A program made the translations under genes and the position numbers. Positions 51,842 through 61,948 of a stretch of 64,000 nt of DNA are shown here, piece after piece. The notes under the pieces are model-generated. The model worked only from the letters and a program-made list of their open reading frames with translations, did not search any database and had not been told where the DNA came from. The DNA lies in NCBI RefSeq assembly GCF_031457955.1, contig NZ_JAVDXN010000001.1, positions 1,027,813 through 1,091,812 on the forward strand, read 5' to 3'. The stretch's first letter is position 1; every line of letters starts with the position of its first letter. Source of the DNA: Mixta sp031457955. Its GTDB lineage: Bacteria; Pseudomonadota; Gammaproteobacteria; Enterobacterales; Enterobacteriaceae.

Positions 51842-54529
51842 ATGGCCGTTACCAATGTCGCCGAACTTAACGCACTTGTTGAACGAGTAAAACAAGCGCA
51901 GCGCGAATACGCCAATTTCACTCAAGAACAGGTTGATAAAATTTTCCGTGCCGCCGCGCTGGCTGCTGCCGATGCACGTATTTCACTGGCAAAAATGGCC
52001 GTGGCAGAATCCGGAATGGGTATTGTGGAAGACAAAGTGATTAAAAACCACTTCGCCTCAGAATATATTTACAATGCCTATAAAGATGAAAAGACCTGTG
52101 GCATCCTGGCCACTGACGATACGTTCGGCACCATCACTATCGCCGAACCTACCGGCTTGATTTGCGGTATCGTCCCGACCACGAACCCTACCTCTACCGC
52201 TATTTTTAAAGCGCTGATTAGCCTTAAAACCCGTAACGGTATCATCTTCTCACCGCATCCGCGGGCAAAAGACGCCACCAATAAAGCCGCAGATATAGTG
52301 CTGCAGGCCGCTATCGCCGCCGGTGCGCCGAAAGATATTATCGGCTGGATCGATCAGCCTTCCGTTGAGCTTTCTAATCAGCTGATGCATCACCCGGATA
52401 TCAATCTGATTCTGGCAACCGGCGGACCGGGCATGGTGAAAGCCGCATACAGTTCCGGTAAACCCGCTATCGGCGTTGGCGCAGGTAATACGCCAGTGGT
52501 GATTGACGAAACCGCCGATATCAAGCGTGCCGTCGCCTCCATTCTGATGTCGAAAACGTTTGATAACGGTGTGATCTGTGCTTCTGAGCAGTCAGTGATC
52601 GTTGTTGATGCGGTTTACGATGCGGTACGCGAGCGTTTCGCTAGCCATGGCGGCTATCTGCTGCAGGGCGCAGAGCTGAAAGCAGTACAGGATATTATCC
52701 TGAAAAACGGCGGCCTGAACGCCGCTATCGTGGGTCAGCCCGCGGTGAAAATTGCTGAAATGGCCGGTATCAACGTTCCAGCCAGCACCAAAATTCTGAT
52801 CGGTGAAGTCCAGCTGGTGGATGAATCTGAGCCGTTCGCGCATGAAAAACTTTCGCCGACGCTGGCGATGTATCGTGCGGAAAATTTCGAACAGGCGGTG
52901 AGCAAAGCGGAAAAACTGGTGGCCATGGGCGGTATCGGTCATACCTCTTGTCTTTATACCGACCAGGACAACCAACATGAACGCGTGAACTATTTTGGCG
53001 ACAAAATGAAAACCGCGCGCATTTTGATTAATACCCCGGCTTCCCAGGGCGGCATCGGCGACCTGTATAACTTTAAACTGGCCCCTTCTCTGACGCTGGG
53101 CTGTGGTTCATGGGGCGGCAACTCTATTTCTGAAAACGTCGGTCCTAAACATCTTATCAATAAGAAAACCGTGGCCAAGCGAGCTGAGAATATGTTGTGG
53201 CACAAACTTCCTAAATCTATTTATTTCCGCCGCGGCTCGCTACCGATTGCGCTTGAAGAAGTGGCGAGCGACGGCGCCAAACGCGCCTTTATCGTCACCG
53301 ACCGCTTCCTGTTTAATAACGGCTATGCTGACCAGATCACCTCTGTGCTGAAATCGCACGGCGTTGAAACGGAAATTTTCTTTGAAGTCGAAGCTGACCC
53401 GACGCTGAGCATCGTGCGCAAAGGCGCGGAACAGATGAACTCCTTTAAACCGGATGTGATTATTGCTCTGGGCGGCGGTTCTCCGATGGATGCAGCTAAA
53501 ATCATGTGGGTGATGTATGAGCATCCTGAAACCCATTTCGAAGAGCTGGCGCTGCGCTTTATGGATATCCGTAAACGTATCTACAAGTTCCCGAAAATGG
53601 GCGTGAAGGCGAAAATGATCGCGGTCACAACCACTTCAGGTACCGGTTCAGAAGTCACGCCGTTTGCAGTCGTGACCGATGACGCTACCGGTCAGAAATA
53701 TCCGCTGGCGGATTATGCGCTGACCCCAGATATGGCGATTGTGGATGCCAACCTGGTGATGAATATGCCGAAGTCACTGGCTGCTTTCGGTGGTCTTGAT
53801 GCGGTAACCCATGCGCTTGAAGCCTATGTTTCCGTGCTGGCCAATGAATACTCTGATGGCCAGGCGCTGCAGGCGCTGAAGTTACTGAAAGAAAACCTGC
53901 CGGACAGCTATCGCGATGGCGCAAAAAATCCGGTTGCGCGTGAACGCGTGCATAACGCCGCCACCATCGCCGGTATCGCTTTCGCCAATGCCTTCCTTGG
54001 CGTATGTCACTCCATGGCGCATAAACTGGGCTCTGAGTTCCATATTCCGCATGGCCTGGCAAACGCCCTGCTGATTTCGAATGTCATTCGCTATAACGCG
54101 AATGACAACCCGACTAAACAGACCGCGTTCAGCCAGTACGATCGTCCGCAAGCGCGCCGTCGTTACGCCGAGGTTGCCGATCACCTTGGTCTGAGCGCTG
54201 ACGGCGACCGCACCGCACAGAAAATTGAAAAACTGCTGGCGTGGCTGGAAGAGATCAAAGCGCAGCTGGGGATCCCGAAATCTATCCGCGAGGCGGGCGT
54301 TCAGGAAGCAGATTTCCTGGCGAAAGTAGACAAGCTGGCTGATGATGCCTTTGATGACCAGTGTACCGGCGCTAACCCACGCTATCCGCTGATTGCGGAA
54401 CTGAAACAGATTATGCTGGATACGTTCTACGGTCGTGAATATGTAGAACCCTTTGAGTCCGTTTCTGAAGCGATGATTGCACAGCCGGTCAAAGCGCCGA
54501 AAGCTGAGAAGAAAGCGAAAAAAGTTTGA
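51842..54529 (+). CDS. adhE: Bifunctional acetaldehyde-CoA/alcohol dehydrogenase AdhE
   Basis: AdhE reduces acetyl-CoA to ethanol in anaerobic fermentation and forms spirosome filaments. At 895 aa it is 4 longer than E. coli. The aldehyde dehydrogenase half has Cys246 in GVICASEQS; the iron-dependent alcohol dehydrogenase half has GGGSPMDAAK and the metal histidines in HSMAHKLGSEFHIPHG. The C-terminus ends in a lysine-rich tail (KAPKAEKKAKKV). A strong terminator follows. Confidence 0.98.
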   Translation: MAVTNVAELNALVERVKQAQREYANFTQEQVDKIFRAAALAAADARISLAKMAVAESGMGIVEDKVIKNHFASEYIYNAYKDEKTCGILATDDTFGTITIAEPTGLICGIVPTTNPTSTAIFKALISLKTRNGIIFSPHPRAKDATNKAADIVLQAAIAAGAPKDIIGWIDQPSVELSNQLMHHPDINLILATGGPGMVKAAYSSGKPAIGVGAGNTPVVIDETADIKRAVASILMSKTFDNGVICASEQSVIVVDAVYDAVRERFASHGGYLLQGAELKAVQDIILKNGGLNAAIVGQPAVKIAEMAGINVPASTKILIGEVQLVDESEPFAHEKLSPTLAMYRAENFEQAVSKAEKLVAMGGIGHTSCLYTDQDNQHERVNYFGDKMKTARILINTPASQGGIGDLYNFKLAPSLTLGCGSWGGNSISENVGPKHLINKKTVAKRAENMLWHKLPKSIYFRRGSLPIALEEVASDGAKRAFIVTDRFLFNNGYADQITSVLKSHGVETEIFFEVEADPTLSIVRKGAEQMNSFKPDVIIALGGGSPMDAAKIMWVMYEHPETHFEELALRFMDIRKRIYKFPKMGVKAKMIAVTTTSGTGSEVTPFAVVTDDATGQKYPLADYALTPDMAIVDANLVMNMPKSLAAFGGLDAVTHALEAYVSVLANEYSDGQALQALKLLKENLPDSYRDGAKNPVARERVHNAATIAGIAFANAFLGVCHSMAHKLGSEFHIPHGLANALLISNVIRYNANDNPTKQTAFSQYDRPQARRRYAEVADHLGLSADGDRTAQKIEKLLAWLEEIKAQLGIPKSIREAGVQEADFLAKVDKLADDAFDDQCTGANPRYPLIAELKQIMLDTFYGREYVEPFESVSEAMIAQPVKAPKAEKKAKKV

Positions 54530-54541
54530 TTTTCAGATAAT

Positions 54542-54568
54542 AAAAAACCCGCTTCGGCGGGTTTTTTT
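54542..54568 (+). terminator. Intrinsic terminator of adhE
   Basis: The stem AACCCGC/GCGGGTT (54546-54552 with 54557-54563) around a TTCG tetraloop is followed by a T-run. Confidence 0.92.
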
Positions 54569-54684
54569 ATCTCTGCGCTCTCAACGCCCTTTTCACTCCT
54601 GCCTGAAAAGATCTGTGTCTTCCCTGTTAAAAACGCCTGTACGCTTTCTTAAGGCGATAAACACCCCATCGGTAGTTAACCCCT

Positions 54685-55290
54685 TTAGTCGCGCTCAACG
54701 GGCGGTAAAAAGCCCTTAGCCAGCGTTTCTTTATAATGTTTACGGCACATTGAAACATAGCGCTCGTTGCCACCAATAACCACCTGCTCGCCTTCAGCAT
54801 AGGGCTTGCCCGCGCTGTCCAGACGCAGCACCATGCCTGCTTTGCGGCCACAGTGACAAATGGTTTTTAATTCGATGAGCTTATCGGCCCACGCCAATAA
54901 ATACTGGCTGCCGCTAAATAATTCACCCCGGAAATCAGTACGCAGGCCATAACACAATACGGGTATGTCAAGATAATCGACAACATCAGAAAGTTCCCGA
55001 ACTTGTTCACGCGTCAAAAATTGGCATTCATCAACCAGTATGCAATGTACCGGCTTTTTCTCATGTTCTTCAGTAATTTCATGCATCAGTAAAGTCTGAT
55101 TGTTAAACAATTTAGCCGGTGATGAAAGGCCAATGCGTGAACTTACTTTACCGCTGCCAAAGCGATCGTCTATCTCCGCGGTCCAGACCAAAGTCCGCAT
55201 GCCTCTTTCCTGATAATTATAAGAAGATTGCAACAATGCGGTGGATTTTCCGGCATTCATCGCCGAGTAATAGAAATAAAGCTGAGCCAT
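54685..55290 (-). CDS. tdk: Thymidine kinase
   Basis: This type II thymidine kinase salvages thymidine (201 aa). The P-loop is SAMNAGKST (about 9-17), the catalytic glutamate is in VDECQFL, and zinc cysteines are in CHCGRKA and MCRKHY. I start at MAQLYFYYS (ATG 55290), the family N-terminus; an upstream in-frame ATG adds six residues. It converges on adhE and is divergent from hns. Confidence 0.96.
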   Translation of the reverse strand: MAQLYFYYSAMNAGKSTALLQSSYNYQERGMRTLVWTAEIDDRFGSGKVSSRIGLSSPAKLFNNQTLLMHEITEEHEKKPVHCILVDECQFLTREQVRELSDVVDYLDIPVLCYGLRTDFRGELFSGSQYLLAWADKLIELKTICHCGRKAGMVLRLDSAGKPYAEGEQVVIGGNERYVSMCRKHYKETLAKGFLPPVERD

Positions 55291-55801
55291 AGGGCCGAAC
55301 TCCGCCAAAAGGGTTAAACAAAAAAAACGCTGACGATTGTATCATAGCGTCTGCGCCCCCAGCGGGATAACCTGCAATATGATTCTCTGCTATAACCGCG
55401 GCGCTTGTTAAACAACATCAGCCTTAGCGCATAATCCAGGGCCACCGCATTAAATGATAAGATCCTAAAGCACGTTCTTATTATGCCCCTTTTTACCCGC
55501 CATGAACCTTCACGTTTTAAGCATAATGAAGAGAACATTTTAGGTTATACGCTGATTTTGAGCGCTAAGCTGAACAGATAATCCCCTGCAAGGCTAAGGC
55601 TGTTTAAGTATAGACTTTAATGCGACCTGCTTATTTTCGCCTGAGACAACTATAACTTTCCGCCAATTGCGTTATGCAAATCTCACTTTAATATCACTTT
55701 GTGAATTTCTTACAAAATTAACTATTGCAGTTCCTTTTTTCCACCTCTATTATTATCAGGCAGAACATTTCTCCCACCCAATATATTTTGAGATTAGGAC
55801 A
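55291..55801. other. Intergenic region between tdk and hns
   Basis: This 511-bp A/T-rich gap between divergent genes holds the hns promoter region, with AGGAC just before the start. I could not assign Fis or H-NS sites by eye, and no gene is apparent. Confidence 0.45.
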
Positions 55802-56209
55802 ATGAGCGAAGCACTTAAAATTCTGAACAACATCCGTACACTGCGCGCCCAGGCCAGAGAATGTACTCTGGAAACTCTGGAAGAGATGCTGGAGAAACTG
55901 GAAGTGGTTGTTAATGAGCGCCGCGAAGAAGAAAGTCAGGCGCAGGCTGAAATTGAAGAGCGTACGCGTAAACTTCAACAGTATCGTGAAATGCTGATTG
56001 CTGACGGCATTGATCCGAATGAACTGCTGCAGACCATGGCAGCAACCAAAACCAGCGGTAAAGCCAAACGCGCTGCGCGCCCGGCTAAATACAAATACGT
56101 TGATGAAAATGGCGAAAGCAAAACCTGGACTGGCCAGGGCCGTACTCCTGCGGTAATCAAGAAAGCCATTGAAGAGGAAGGCAAGCAGCTGGATGATTTT
56201 CTGCTGTAA
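55802..56209 (+). CDS. hns: Nucleoid-associated silencer H-NS
   Basis: H-NS binds AT-rich DNA and silences horizontally acquired genes. The 135-aa protein has the N-terminal oligomerisation helices (about 1-80), a basic linker and the DNA-binding TWTGQGRTP loop with QGR at 112-114, the same positions as in E. coli. The start at 55802 gives the standard MSEALKILNN. The AT-rich RhoGAP locus in this window would be a natural target. Confidence 0.98.
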   Translation: MSEALKILNNIRTLRAQARECTLETLEEMLEKLEVVVNERREEESQAQAEIEERTRKLQQYREMLIADGIDPNELLQTMAATKTSGKAKRAARPAKYKYVDENGESKTWTGQGRTPAVIKKAIEEEGKQLDDFLL

Positions 56210-56231
56210 TTCCTGTTCAGGGTGCTTCTCT

Positions 56232-56258
56232 TAACCCCATTTTGTTATGGGGTTTTTT
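56232..56258 (+). terminator. Intrinsic terminator of hns
   Basis: The stem AACCCCA (56233-56239) with TGGGGTT (56248-56254) is followed by T's. Confidence 0.85.
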
Positions 56259-56299
56259 ATTGGTCTTTTTGTTGTATTTGTCACACCAGGCCGCGCCCA

Positions 56300-56331
56300 A
56301 AAAAAAGGAAGCCACCGGCTTCCTTTTTTTT
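56300..56331 (-). terminator. Terminator of the galU-ugd-epimerase operon
   Basis: GGAAGCC (56307-56313) pairs with GGCTTCC (56317-56323), with eight A's on the left (minus-strand T-run) and T's on the right, just past the epimerase stop. Confidence 0.9.
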
Positions 56332-56338
56332 ATTCATC

Positions 56339-57343
56339 TCAGACCTTATAAAAAGCCCGATACCACTCTACAAAGCGTTTGATGCCCTCTTCCACGCCCG
56401 TTTGCGGTTTAAACCCGATCACCTCAAACAGCGCCTGCGTATCCGCGCTGGTTTCCAGCACATCGCCCGGTTGCATCGGCAGCATGTTTTTCTGCGCCTC
56501 TACCCCTAACGCCTTTTCCAGCGCCTCTATATAAGCCATTAAGGTAACCGGCTGACTGTTGCCAATATTATAGACGCGATAAGGCGCTGAACTGGTGGCT
56601 GGCGAACCGGTTTCTACCGTCCAGTTTGGGTCCTTTTGCGGGATCACATCCTGCAGGCGGATAATCGATTCGGTAATATCATCGATATAAGTGAAATCCC
56701 TGCGCATTTCGCCGTTGTTATAAACATCGATGCTTTCGCCCGCGATAATAGCGCGGGTGAATTTAAACAACGCCATATCCGGGCGTCCCCACGGTCCGTA
56801 GACGGTAAAGAAACGCAAACCGGTAGTCGGGATACCATAAAGATGTGAATAGGTGTGAGACATCAGCTCATTCGCTTTTTTCGTTGCCGCATACAGCGAA
56901 ACCGGATGGTCTACGCTATCGTCGGTAGAAAATGGCATTTTACGATTAAGACCGTAAACAGAGCTGGAAGAAGCGTACAGCAAATGCTCGATTTTATGAT
57001 GACGACAACCTTCGAGAATATTAAGGTGCCCCGTGAGATTGGCATCAGCATAAGCATGCGGATTATCAATGGAATAACGAACCCCGGCCTGCGCGCCCAG
57101 GTGAATAACGCGCTGGAAATCATGCTTTGCAAACAGTGAGGCTATTGCGTCTCTGTCAGATAAATCGCCTTCGATAAAAGTAAAATCTGAAGAAGTGATT
57201 TGATTCAGGCGGGCACGTTTAAGATTTACATCATAATAATCATTCAGGTTGTCGAGACCGACAACCTGGTGACCGGCCGACAGAAGGCGTTGGGTAACGT
57301 GAAAACCAATAAACCCTGCCGCGCCGGTAACCAGATAGTTCAT
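56339..57343 (-). CDS. UDP-glucuronate 4-epimerase family protein
   Basis: This 334-aa NAD-dependent SDR epimerase has GAAGFIG (7-13) for the cofactor and the catalytic Tyr151/Lys155 pair in YAATKKANE with the serine stretch SSSSVYG before it. Text such as GVRYSIDNPHAYADANL, FFTVYGPWGRPDMALFKF and DVYNNGEMRRDFTYIDDI is typical of UDP-glucuronate/UDP-galacturonate 4-epimerases (Uge, CapI-like). It starts 14 bp after ugd, whose product is UDP-glucuronate, so the two reactions are consecutive. E. coli lacks it at this site. Confidence 0.9.
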   Translation of the reverse strand: MNYLVTGAAGFIGFHVTQRLLSAGHQVVGLDNLNDYYDVNLKRARLNQITSSDFTFIEGDLSDRDAIASLFAKHDFQRVIHLGAQAGVRYSIDNPHAYADANLTGHLNILEGCRHHKIEHLLYASSSSVYGLNRKMPFSTDDSVDHPVSLYAATKKANELMSHTYSHLYGIPTTGLRFFTVYGPWGRPDMALFKFTRAIIAGESIDVYNNGEMRRDFTYIDDITESIIRLQDVIPQKDPNWTVETGSPATSSAPYRVYNIGNSQPVTLMAYIEALEKALGVEAQKNMLPMQPGDVLETSADTQALFEVIGFKPQTGVEEGIKRFVEWYRAFYKV

Positions 57344-57357
57344 ATTTACCTCATTAA

Positions 57358-58698
57358 TTATGCAATTTGAATAGACGCTCCGCGGCCAATTGCATAATAA
57401 ACAAAACCGCGTTTAGTCGTTCTTTCTGGATCATACAGGTTACGACCATCAAAAATCACGGGTTGTTTTAAGGCATTTTTAATAACATCGAAGTCCGGTG
57501 CACGGAAGTTCTGCCATTCGGTACAAATAACCAGCGCGTCAGCACCCTGCAGCGCGGCTTCTTTTGTTCCCATCAGCTTCAGATCCGCACGATGACCATA
57601 GATGCGCTGCGCTTCGTCCATCGCTTCCGGATCGAACGCCTGTACGGTTGCGCCTGCAGCCCACAGCGTTTCCATCAGCACGCGGCTGGATGCTTCACGC
57701 ATATCATCGGTGTTGGGTTTAAATGACAGGCCCCACAGCGCGAAGGTTTTGCCCTTAAGATCGTCACCGAAGTGGCGTTTAATAAAGGTTGGCAGCTTTA
57801 GTTTCTGATCGTCATTGACCGCTTCCACCGCCTGCAGCAGACGTGGTTTATAGCCAATGGTTTCCGCCGTACGGATCAGCGCCTGCACATCTTTCGGGAA
57901 GCAGGAGCCGCCGTAGCCGCAGCCAGGATAAATAAAGTGGTAGCCAATACGGGAATCGGAACCAATACCCTGACGCACTTTTTCGATATCCGCGCCCAGG
58001 CGTTCCGCCAGGTTCGAGATCTCATTCATAAAGCTGATTTTGGTCGCCAGCATGCAGTTAGCCGCATACTTAGTCAGCTCAGCACTGCGAATATCCATCA
58101 GGATCAGACGGTCGTGGTTGCGGTTAAACGGCTCATACAGCTCGCGCAGCAGCTCAACGACTTCGTCATTATCCGTACCGACGACGATACGCTCAGGACG
58201 CATACAGTCGCTGACCGCCGCGCCTTCTTTCAAAAACTCTGGGTTGGAGACCACATCAAAGGTCAGATCCAGCCCGCGAGCATTCAGGGTTTCCTGCATA
58301 ACGCTACGTACGCGATCGGCGGTGCCAACCGGTACGGTAGATTTATCCAGCACCACTTTATGCCCGTCCATATGCTGAGCGATGGTACGTGCTACCGCAG
58401 TAACATATTTCAGATCGGCAGAGCCATCCTCGTCCGGCGGCGTGCCCACAGCGATAAACTGCATCACGCCATGTTTAACGCCCTCTTCGGCATTGGTCGT
58501 AAAGTTCAGTCGACCCGCTTCGTAGTTTTGCTTAACCAGCGGCGTCAGACCTGGCTCGTAAATGGGAATGATCCCTTTCTTCAGATTTTCGACTTTGTTA
58601 GCGTCGACATCAATACAAAGAACGTCATGTCCGACTTCGGCCAAAACCGCAGCCTGAACCAGACCCACATAGCCGATACCAAATACGGTGACTTTCAT
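57358..58698 (-). CDS. ugd: UDP-glucose 6-dehydrogenase
   Basis: Ugd oxidises UDP-glucose to UDP-glucuronate with two NAD. The 446-aa protein begins MKVTVFGIGYVGLV (cofactor GxGxxG), and the catalytic cysteine is Cys266 in GCGYGGSCFPKD. It belongs to the longer (about 445 aa) Ugd class and not to the 388-aa E. coli type, suggesting a different origin. It lies 24 bp after galU, which makes its substrate, and 14 bp before the epimerase. Confidence 0.95.
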   Translation of the reverse strand: MKVTVFGIGYVGLVQAAVLAEVGHDVLCIDVDANKVENLKKGIIPIYEPGLTPLVKQNYEAGRLNFTTNAEEGVKHGVMQFIAVGTPPDEDGSADLKYVTAVARTIAQHMDGHKVVLDKSTVPVGTADRVRSVMQETLNARGLDLTFDVVSNPEFLKEGAAVSDCMRPERIVVGTDNDEVVELLRELYEPFNRNHDRLILMDIRSAELTKYAANCMLATKISFMNEISNLAERLGADIEKVRQGIGSDSRIGYHFIYPGCGYGGSCFPKDVQALIRTAETIGYKPRLLQAVEAVNDDQKLKLPTFIKRHFGDDLKGKTFALWGLSFKPNTDDMREASSRVLMETLWAAGATVQAFDPEAMDEAQRIYGHRADLKLMGTKEAALQGADALVICTEWQNFRAPDFDVIKNALKQPVIFDGRNLYDPERTTKRGFVYYAIGRGASIQIA

Positions 58699-58722
58699 TG
58701 CGTTATCCTGTTGCTGTGTGAA

Positions 58723-59631
58723 TTACTTTTTATTTTCAACTGTATCGTTCAGCCACTGTTTGAAATCGCTGCCCAGTGACGGATGACGCAGACCATACTC
58801 AACAAAAGCCTGCATATAACCCAGCTTGTTGCCGCAGTCATGGCTGACGCCTTTCAGGTGATACGCTTCAACGGTCTCTTTTTCCATCAGCATCGCGATG
58901 GAGTCGGTCAGCTGAACTTCGCCGCCTGCGCCCGGAGGCGTTTTTGCCAGCAGCGGCCAAATGTCGGCAGACAGCACATAACGACCTACCACGGCCAGGT
59001 TAGATGGCGCTTCGCTCGCTTTTGGCTTCTCTACCACGCCCACCATCGGTGCGCTGTCGCCCGGCTGCAGTTCTGCACCCTGACAATCCACTACGCCGTA
59101 AGCGGTAACGTCGGCAACCGGCTCAACCATGATCTGGCTGCGGCCGCTTTCGTCGAAACGGTTCAGCATTTCAGCCAGGTTATCTTTGGTCGGGTTAGAT
59201 TCGTACTCATCGATGATCACGTCCGGCAGAATGACGGCAACCGGCTCATCGCCAATCAGCGGATGCGCGCACATTACCGCGTGGCCCAGACCTTTTGCGA
59301 TACCCTGACGCACCTGCATGATGGTGACGTGCGGCGGACAGATTGACTGGATTTCATCCAGCAGCTGACGCTTAACGCGTTTTTCCAGCATCGCCTCCAG
59401 CTCAAAACTGGTATCAAAATGGTTTTCAATGGAGTTTTTTGACGAGTGCGTAACCAGCACAATCTCATTGATCCCGGCAGCGATACATTCGTTAACGACA
59501 TACTGAATTAACGGCTTATCAACCAGAGGCAACATTTCCTTTGGAATGGCTTTGGTTGCGGGCAGCATGCGCGTCCCTAAACCAGCAACGGGGATTACCG
59601 CTTTTTTTACTTTAGACTTATAGGCAGACAT
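58723..59631 (-). CDS. galU: UTP-glucose-1-phosphate uridylyltransferase GalU
   Basis: GalU makes UDP-glucose for lipopolysaccharide, osmoprotectant glucans and capsule. It is 302 aa. The nucleotide-binding signature is PVAGLGTRMLPATKAIPKEM (about 14-33), and KPLIQYVVNE and GKDNLAEM-like segments follow. It is the first gene of a galU-ugd-epimerase set that converts glucose 1-phosphate to UDP-uronic acids. The upstream gap to rssB is 194 bp. Confidence 0.96.
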   Translation of the reverse strand: MSAYKSKVKKAVIPVAGLGTRMLPATKAIPKEMLPLVDKPLIQYVVNECIAAGINEIVLVTHSSKNSIENHFDTSFELEAMLEKRVKRQLLDEIQSICPPHVTIMQVRQGIAKGLGHAVMCAHPLIGDEPVAVILPDVIIDEYESNPTKDNLAEMLNRFDESGRSQIMVEPVADVTAYGVVDCQGAELQPGDSAPMVGVVEKPKASEAPSNLAVVGRYVLSADIWPLLAKTPPGAGGEVQLTDSIAMLMEKETVEAYHLKGVSHDCGNKLGYMQAFVEYGLRHPSLGSDFKQWLNDTVENKK

Positions 59632-59825
59632 TAAGATACCTCTCTTATAGGCCGTTCAAGTTAATACTTGATATGTCGATTTAAAAAACGAAACGAGTAT
59701 ATCAGTTCAGGGGCGCCGGATTTATCCTGGATAACTTCTTTCCAGTGAAATTAAGACTATTACCCAAGTGTAAAACTTATACTAACGCCTGTCTGTGCAG
59801 CGCAAAAATAAAAAGCATTCGCTTA

Positions 59826-60839
59826 TTATTCAGGCGCCAGCATCAGCCGCAGCCGTCCTCCATTCCCCGATACCTGACATTGCCAGGCCTCACCCTGCTG
59901 GTTAATTTGGTTGAGATGTGTACTGCCCATCGTGCCTAAAGGCACACCATTTCTAAGCTGTATTTCTTGATCGCTAATGTTCAGCGTTGCGTTTAAGCCA
60001 GCCGAGACCAAAATCAGGTTTTTATACGTTTGATGATAATACCCGACTAATAATGGAAACTGCCCTTTAAGATTCGCCTGACGCAATAACAAATTAACCT
60101 GTTTAAGTACGCTGCTTAATTCAGGTAACCGCTGTTTTTGCCCGGAAAGCTGCTCCTGCAATAGCCCGTTGAATAACGCGCGTAACAGCAGCGCAGCCAG
60201 CACGCCATTATCACCGGCGCGCGTGACATCCAGGCAGTAAAACGCCAGATCGTTATCGGATAAGGCCGCGATATCCAGGACCAGCCCAGGCTGTTCCGCC
60301 ATTGTCAGCTGACGATAATTCATTCGACAGTTGGCGATAACCTGCTGAACCGGCGGCTGCAGCTGTTTAAGCAGCTTGGCGGCCGCTTTGGGATCGCTGA
60401 CCAGCGCATCCCAGTCCTGAAACAGCTGTTCTTCTTCTTCCACCTGGGAGGTAAACATCGACGGATAAAGACATTCGTAGACCGCCTCACGCAGGCGCTC
60501 CATGTCTCTGATCGGTTTAAGCAACACATCCTGCACGCCAAGACGCAGAACATGCGCAATATCGGACATCTGCTCAGTGGCAGAAATGACCAGAATGGGA
60601 ACGTGATTGCCGTTGGTGCGTAAATGTTCCACTAGCTTGATGCCGTTCATCCGAGGCATTTCTAAATCGCAAATCAGCAAATCGGGCTGATGGAAGCGCA
60701 ACGTTTCGATAGCATCAAGACCATCGCTGGCAACCAGCAGTTTAGCGCCAAGCGAGTACAAGAAATTTTCCAGCAGGGAGCGGAAAACAGCCTCATCCTC
60801 TACGATTAAGATCTGTTTTCCCGTTAATGGTTTTTCCAT
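59826..60839 (-). CDS. rssB: Response regulator RssB (RpoS degradation adaptor)
   Basis: RssB binds sigma-S and hands it to ClpXP. The 337-aa protein has an N-terminal receiver domain with the phospho-acceptor Asp58 in LLICDLEMP (same number as in E. coli), then a helical linker and a C-terminal PP2C-like domain lacking metal ligands (about 200-337). It lies downstream of rssA on the same strand with a 100-bp gap. Confidence 0.95.
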   Translation of the reverse strand: MEKPLTGKQILIVEDEAVFRSLLENFLYSLGAKLLVASDGLDAIETLRFHQPDLLICDLEMPRMNGIKLVEHLRTNGNHVPILVISATEQMSDIAHVLRLGVQDVLLKPIRDMERLREAVYECLYPSMFTSQVEEEEQLFQDWDALVSDPKAAAKLLKQLQPPVQQVIANCRMNYRQLTMAEQPGLVLDIAALSDNDLAFYCLDVTRAGDNGVLAALLLRALFNGLLQEQLSGQKQRLPELSSVLKQVNLLLRQANLKGQFPLLVGYYHQTYKNLILVSAGLNATLNISDQEIQLRNGVPLGTMGSTHLNQINQQGEAWQCQVSGNGGRLRLMLAPE

Positions 60840-60939
60840 TGTTTCCCCCCGTAAGCCAGATAATTCAATAGTGGTTCAAAAAACGCACTTGTGCCTGTCA
60901 GAATTGCCTGAAGTAACATGTGTGATTGACCTATTTTCA

Positions 60940-61839
60940 TTACCGGCTCTGTACTAACGGTAATAATTCATCCATTTTTTTCTCAACCGCAGCTCTTCCG
61001 GCTGCAATCGCTTCCTCTGCACGATGAAAATCAAGCGTACTGATCTGGGGACAATAGGGCTGTATGACTACATCCGGCGGGTCCCCTGCCATGCGGTGAC
61101 GCTTCAGACGATTTTCGAGAACCTGAATTGAGGTTGTCATAATCTCCATGGCGCCAGGCGAAAGCGCAGTACGTCGCTGTGTTAAATGTTGTGCCAACCG
61201 TTGGCGCAGTTTACCGCGCCAGGATGTCGCTTCCTCCGGCAGATTTTGCGTGGGTGTGGCAGAGAAGAGATCCTGCTGCATAAGATGTGCATCGTGCTGT
61301 AAATCAACGGCGATGACAATATCCGCCCCCAGCGCGCGGGTAAGGGATACTGGAACGGGATTAACCACCGCGCCATCCACCAGCCAGTAGCCATTATGAC
61401 TGACCGGCGGCAGCAGGCCCGGCATGCTACAGGAGGCACGAACCGCCTGATGCAGATCGCCGTTGGTTAACCACAGCTCTCGCCCGGTGCTGAGATTAGT
61501 GGCTACCGCGCCAAAGCGAATATGACACTGTTCGATAGACTCATCTGGCATAAGACGGCGAATATGGTTAAACACGCGATTGCCGCGCAGTAACCCACCC
61601 CGCTGCCATGAAAAATCCATCAACCGAATCACATCCCAGTAGCCGAAAGACCTTACCCATTTCTCTAATAGCGGCAAGCGTTCCGTTGCGCACGCAGCGC
61701 CCACTAACGCGCCGACAGAGCAACCCGCAATCACATCAATTTGGATTCCCGCACGCAACAATGCATCAATCACACCGATATGCGCCCATCCTTTGGCCGC
61801 GCCTGAGCCCAGCGCCAGTCCTGTTTTTACCTGTCTCAT
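60940..61839 (-). CDS. rssA: Patatin-like phospholipase family protein RssA
   Basis: This 299-aa patatin-fold protein has the oxyanion loop GSGAAKGWAHIG (about 10-21), the nucleophile elbow AGCSVGALVG and the dyad aspartate in VDGAVVNPVP. The ATG at 61839 (MRQVKTGLALG) fits the family and has CAGGAA upstream; an earlier ATG at 61866 adds nine residues. The substrate is unknown. It forms the conserved rssA-rssB pair. Confidence 0.93.
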   Translation of the reverse strand: MRQVKTGLALGSGAAKGWAHIGVIDALLRAGIQIDVIAGCSVGALVGAACATERLPLLEKWVRSFGYWDVIRLMDFSWQRGGLLRGNRVFNHIRRLMPDESIEQCHIRFGAVATNLSTGRELWLTNGDLHQAVRASCSMPGLLPPVSHNGYWLVDGAVVNPVPVSLTRALGADIVIAVDLQHDAHLMQQDLFSATPTQNLPEEATSWRGKLRQRLAQHLTQRRTALSPGAMEIMTTSIQVLENRLKRHRMAGDPPDVVIQPYCPQISTLDFHRAEEAIAAGRAAVEKKMDELLPLVQSR

Positions 61840-61948
61840 TGCATTCCTGTTGAAACCCCTCTTCACTGAATAGCGTTAAACGTTCGGGTCAGATAACATA
61901 ACGTAAAATAACGTGTTTCGCCCTGTTGATGCAAAACCTGGAGTTTAC

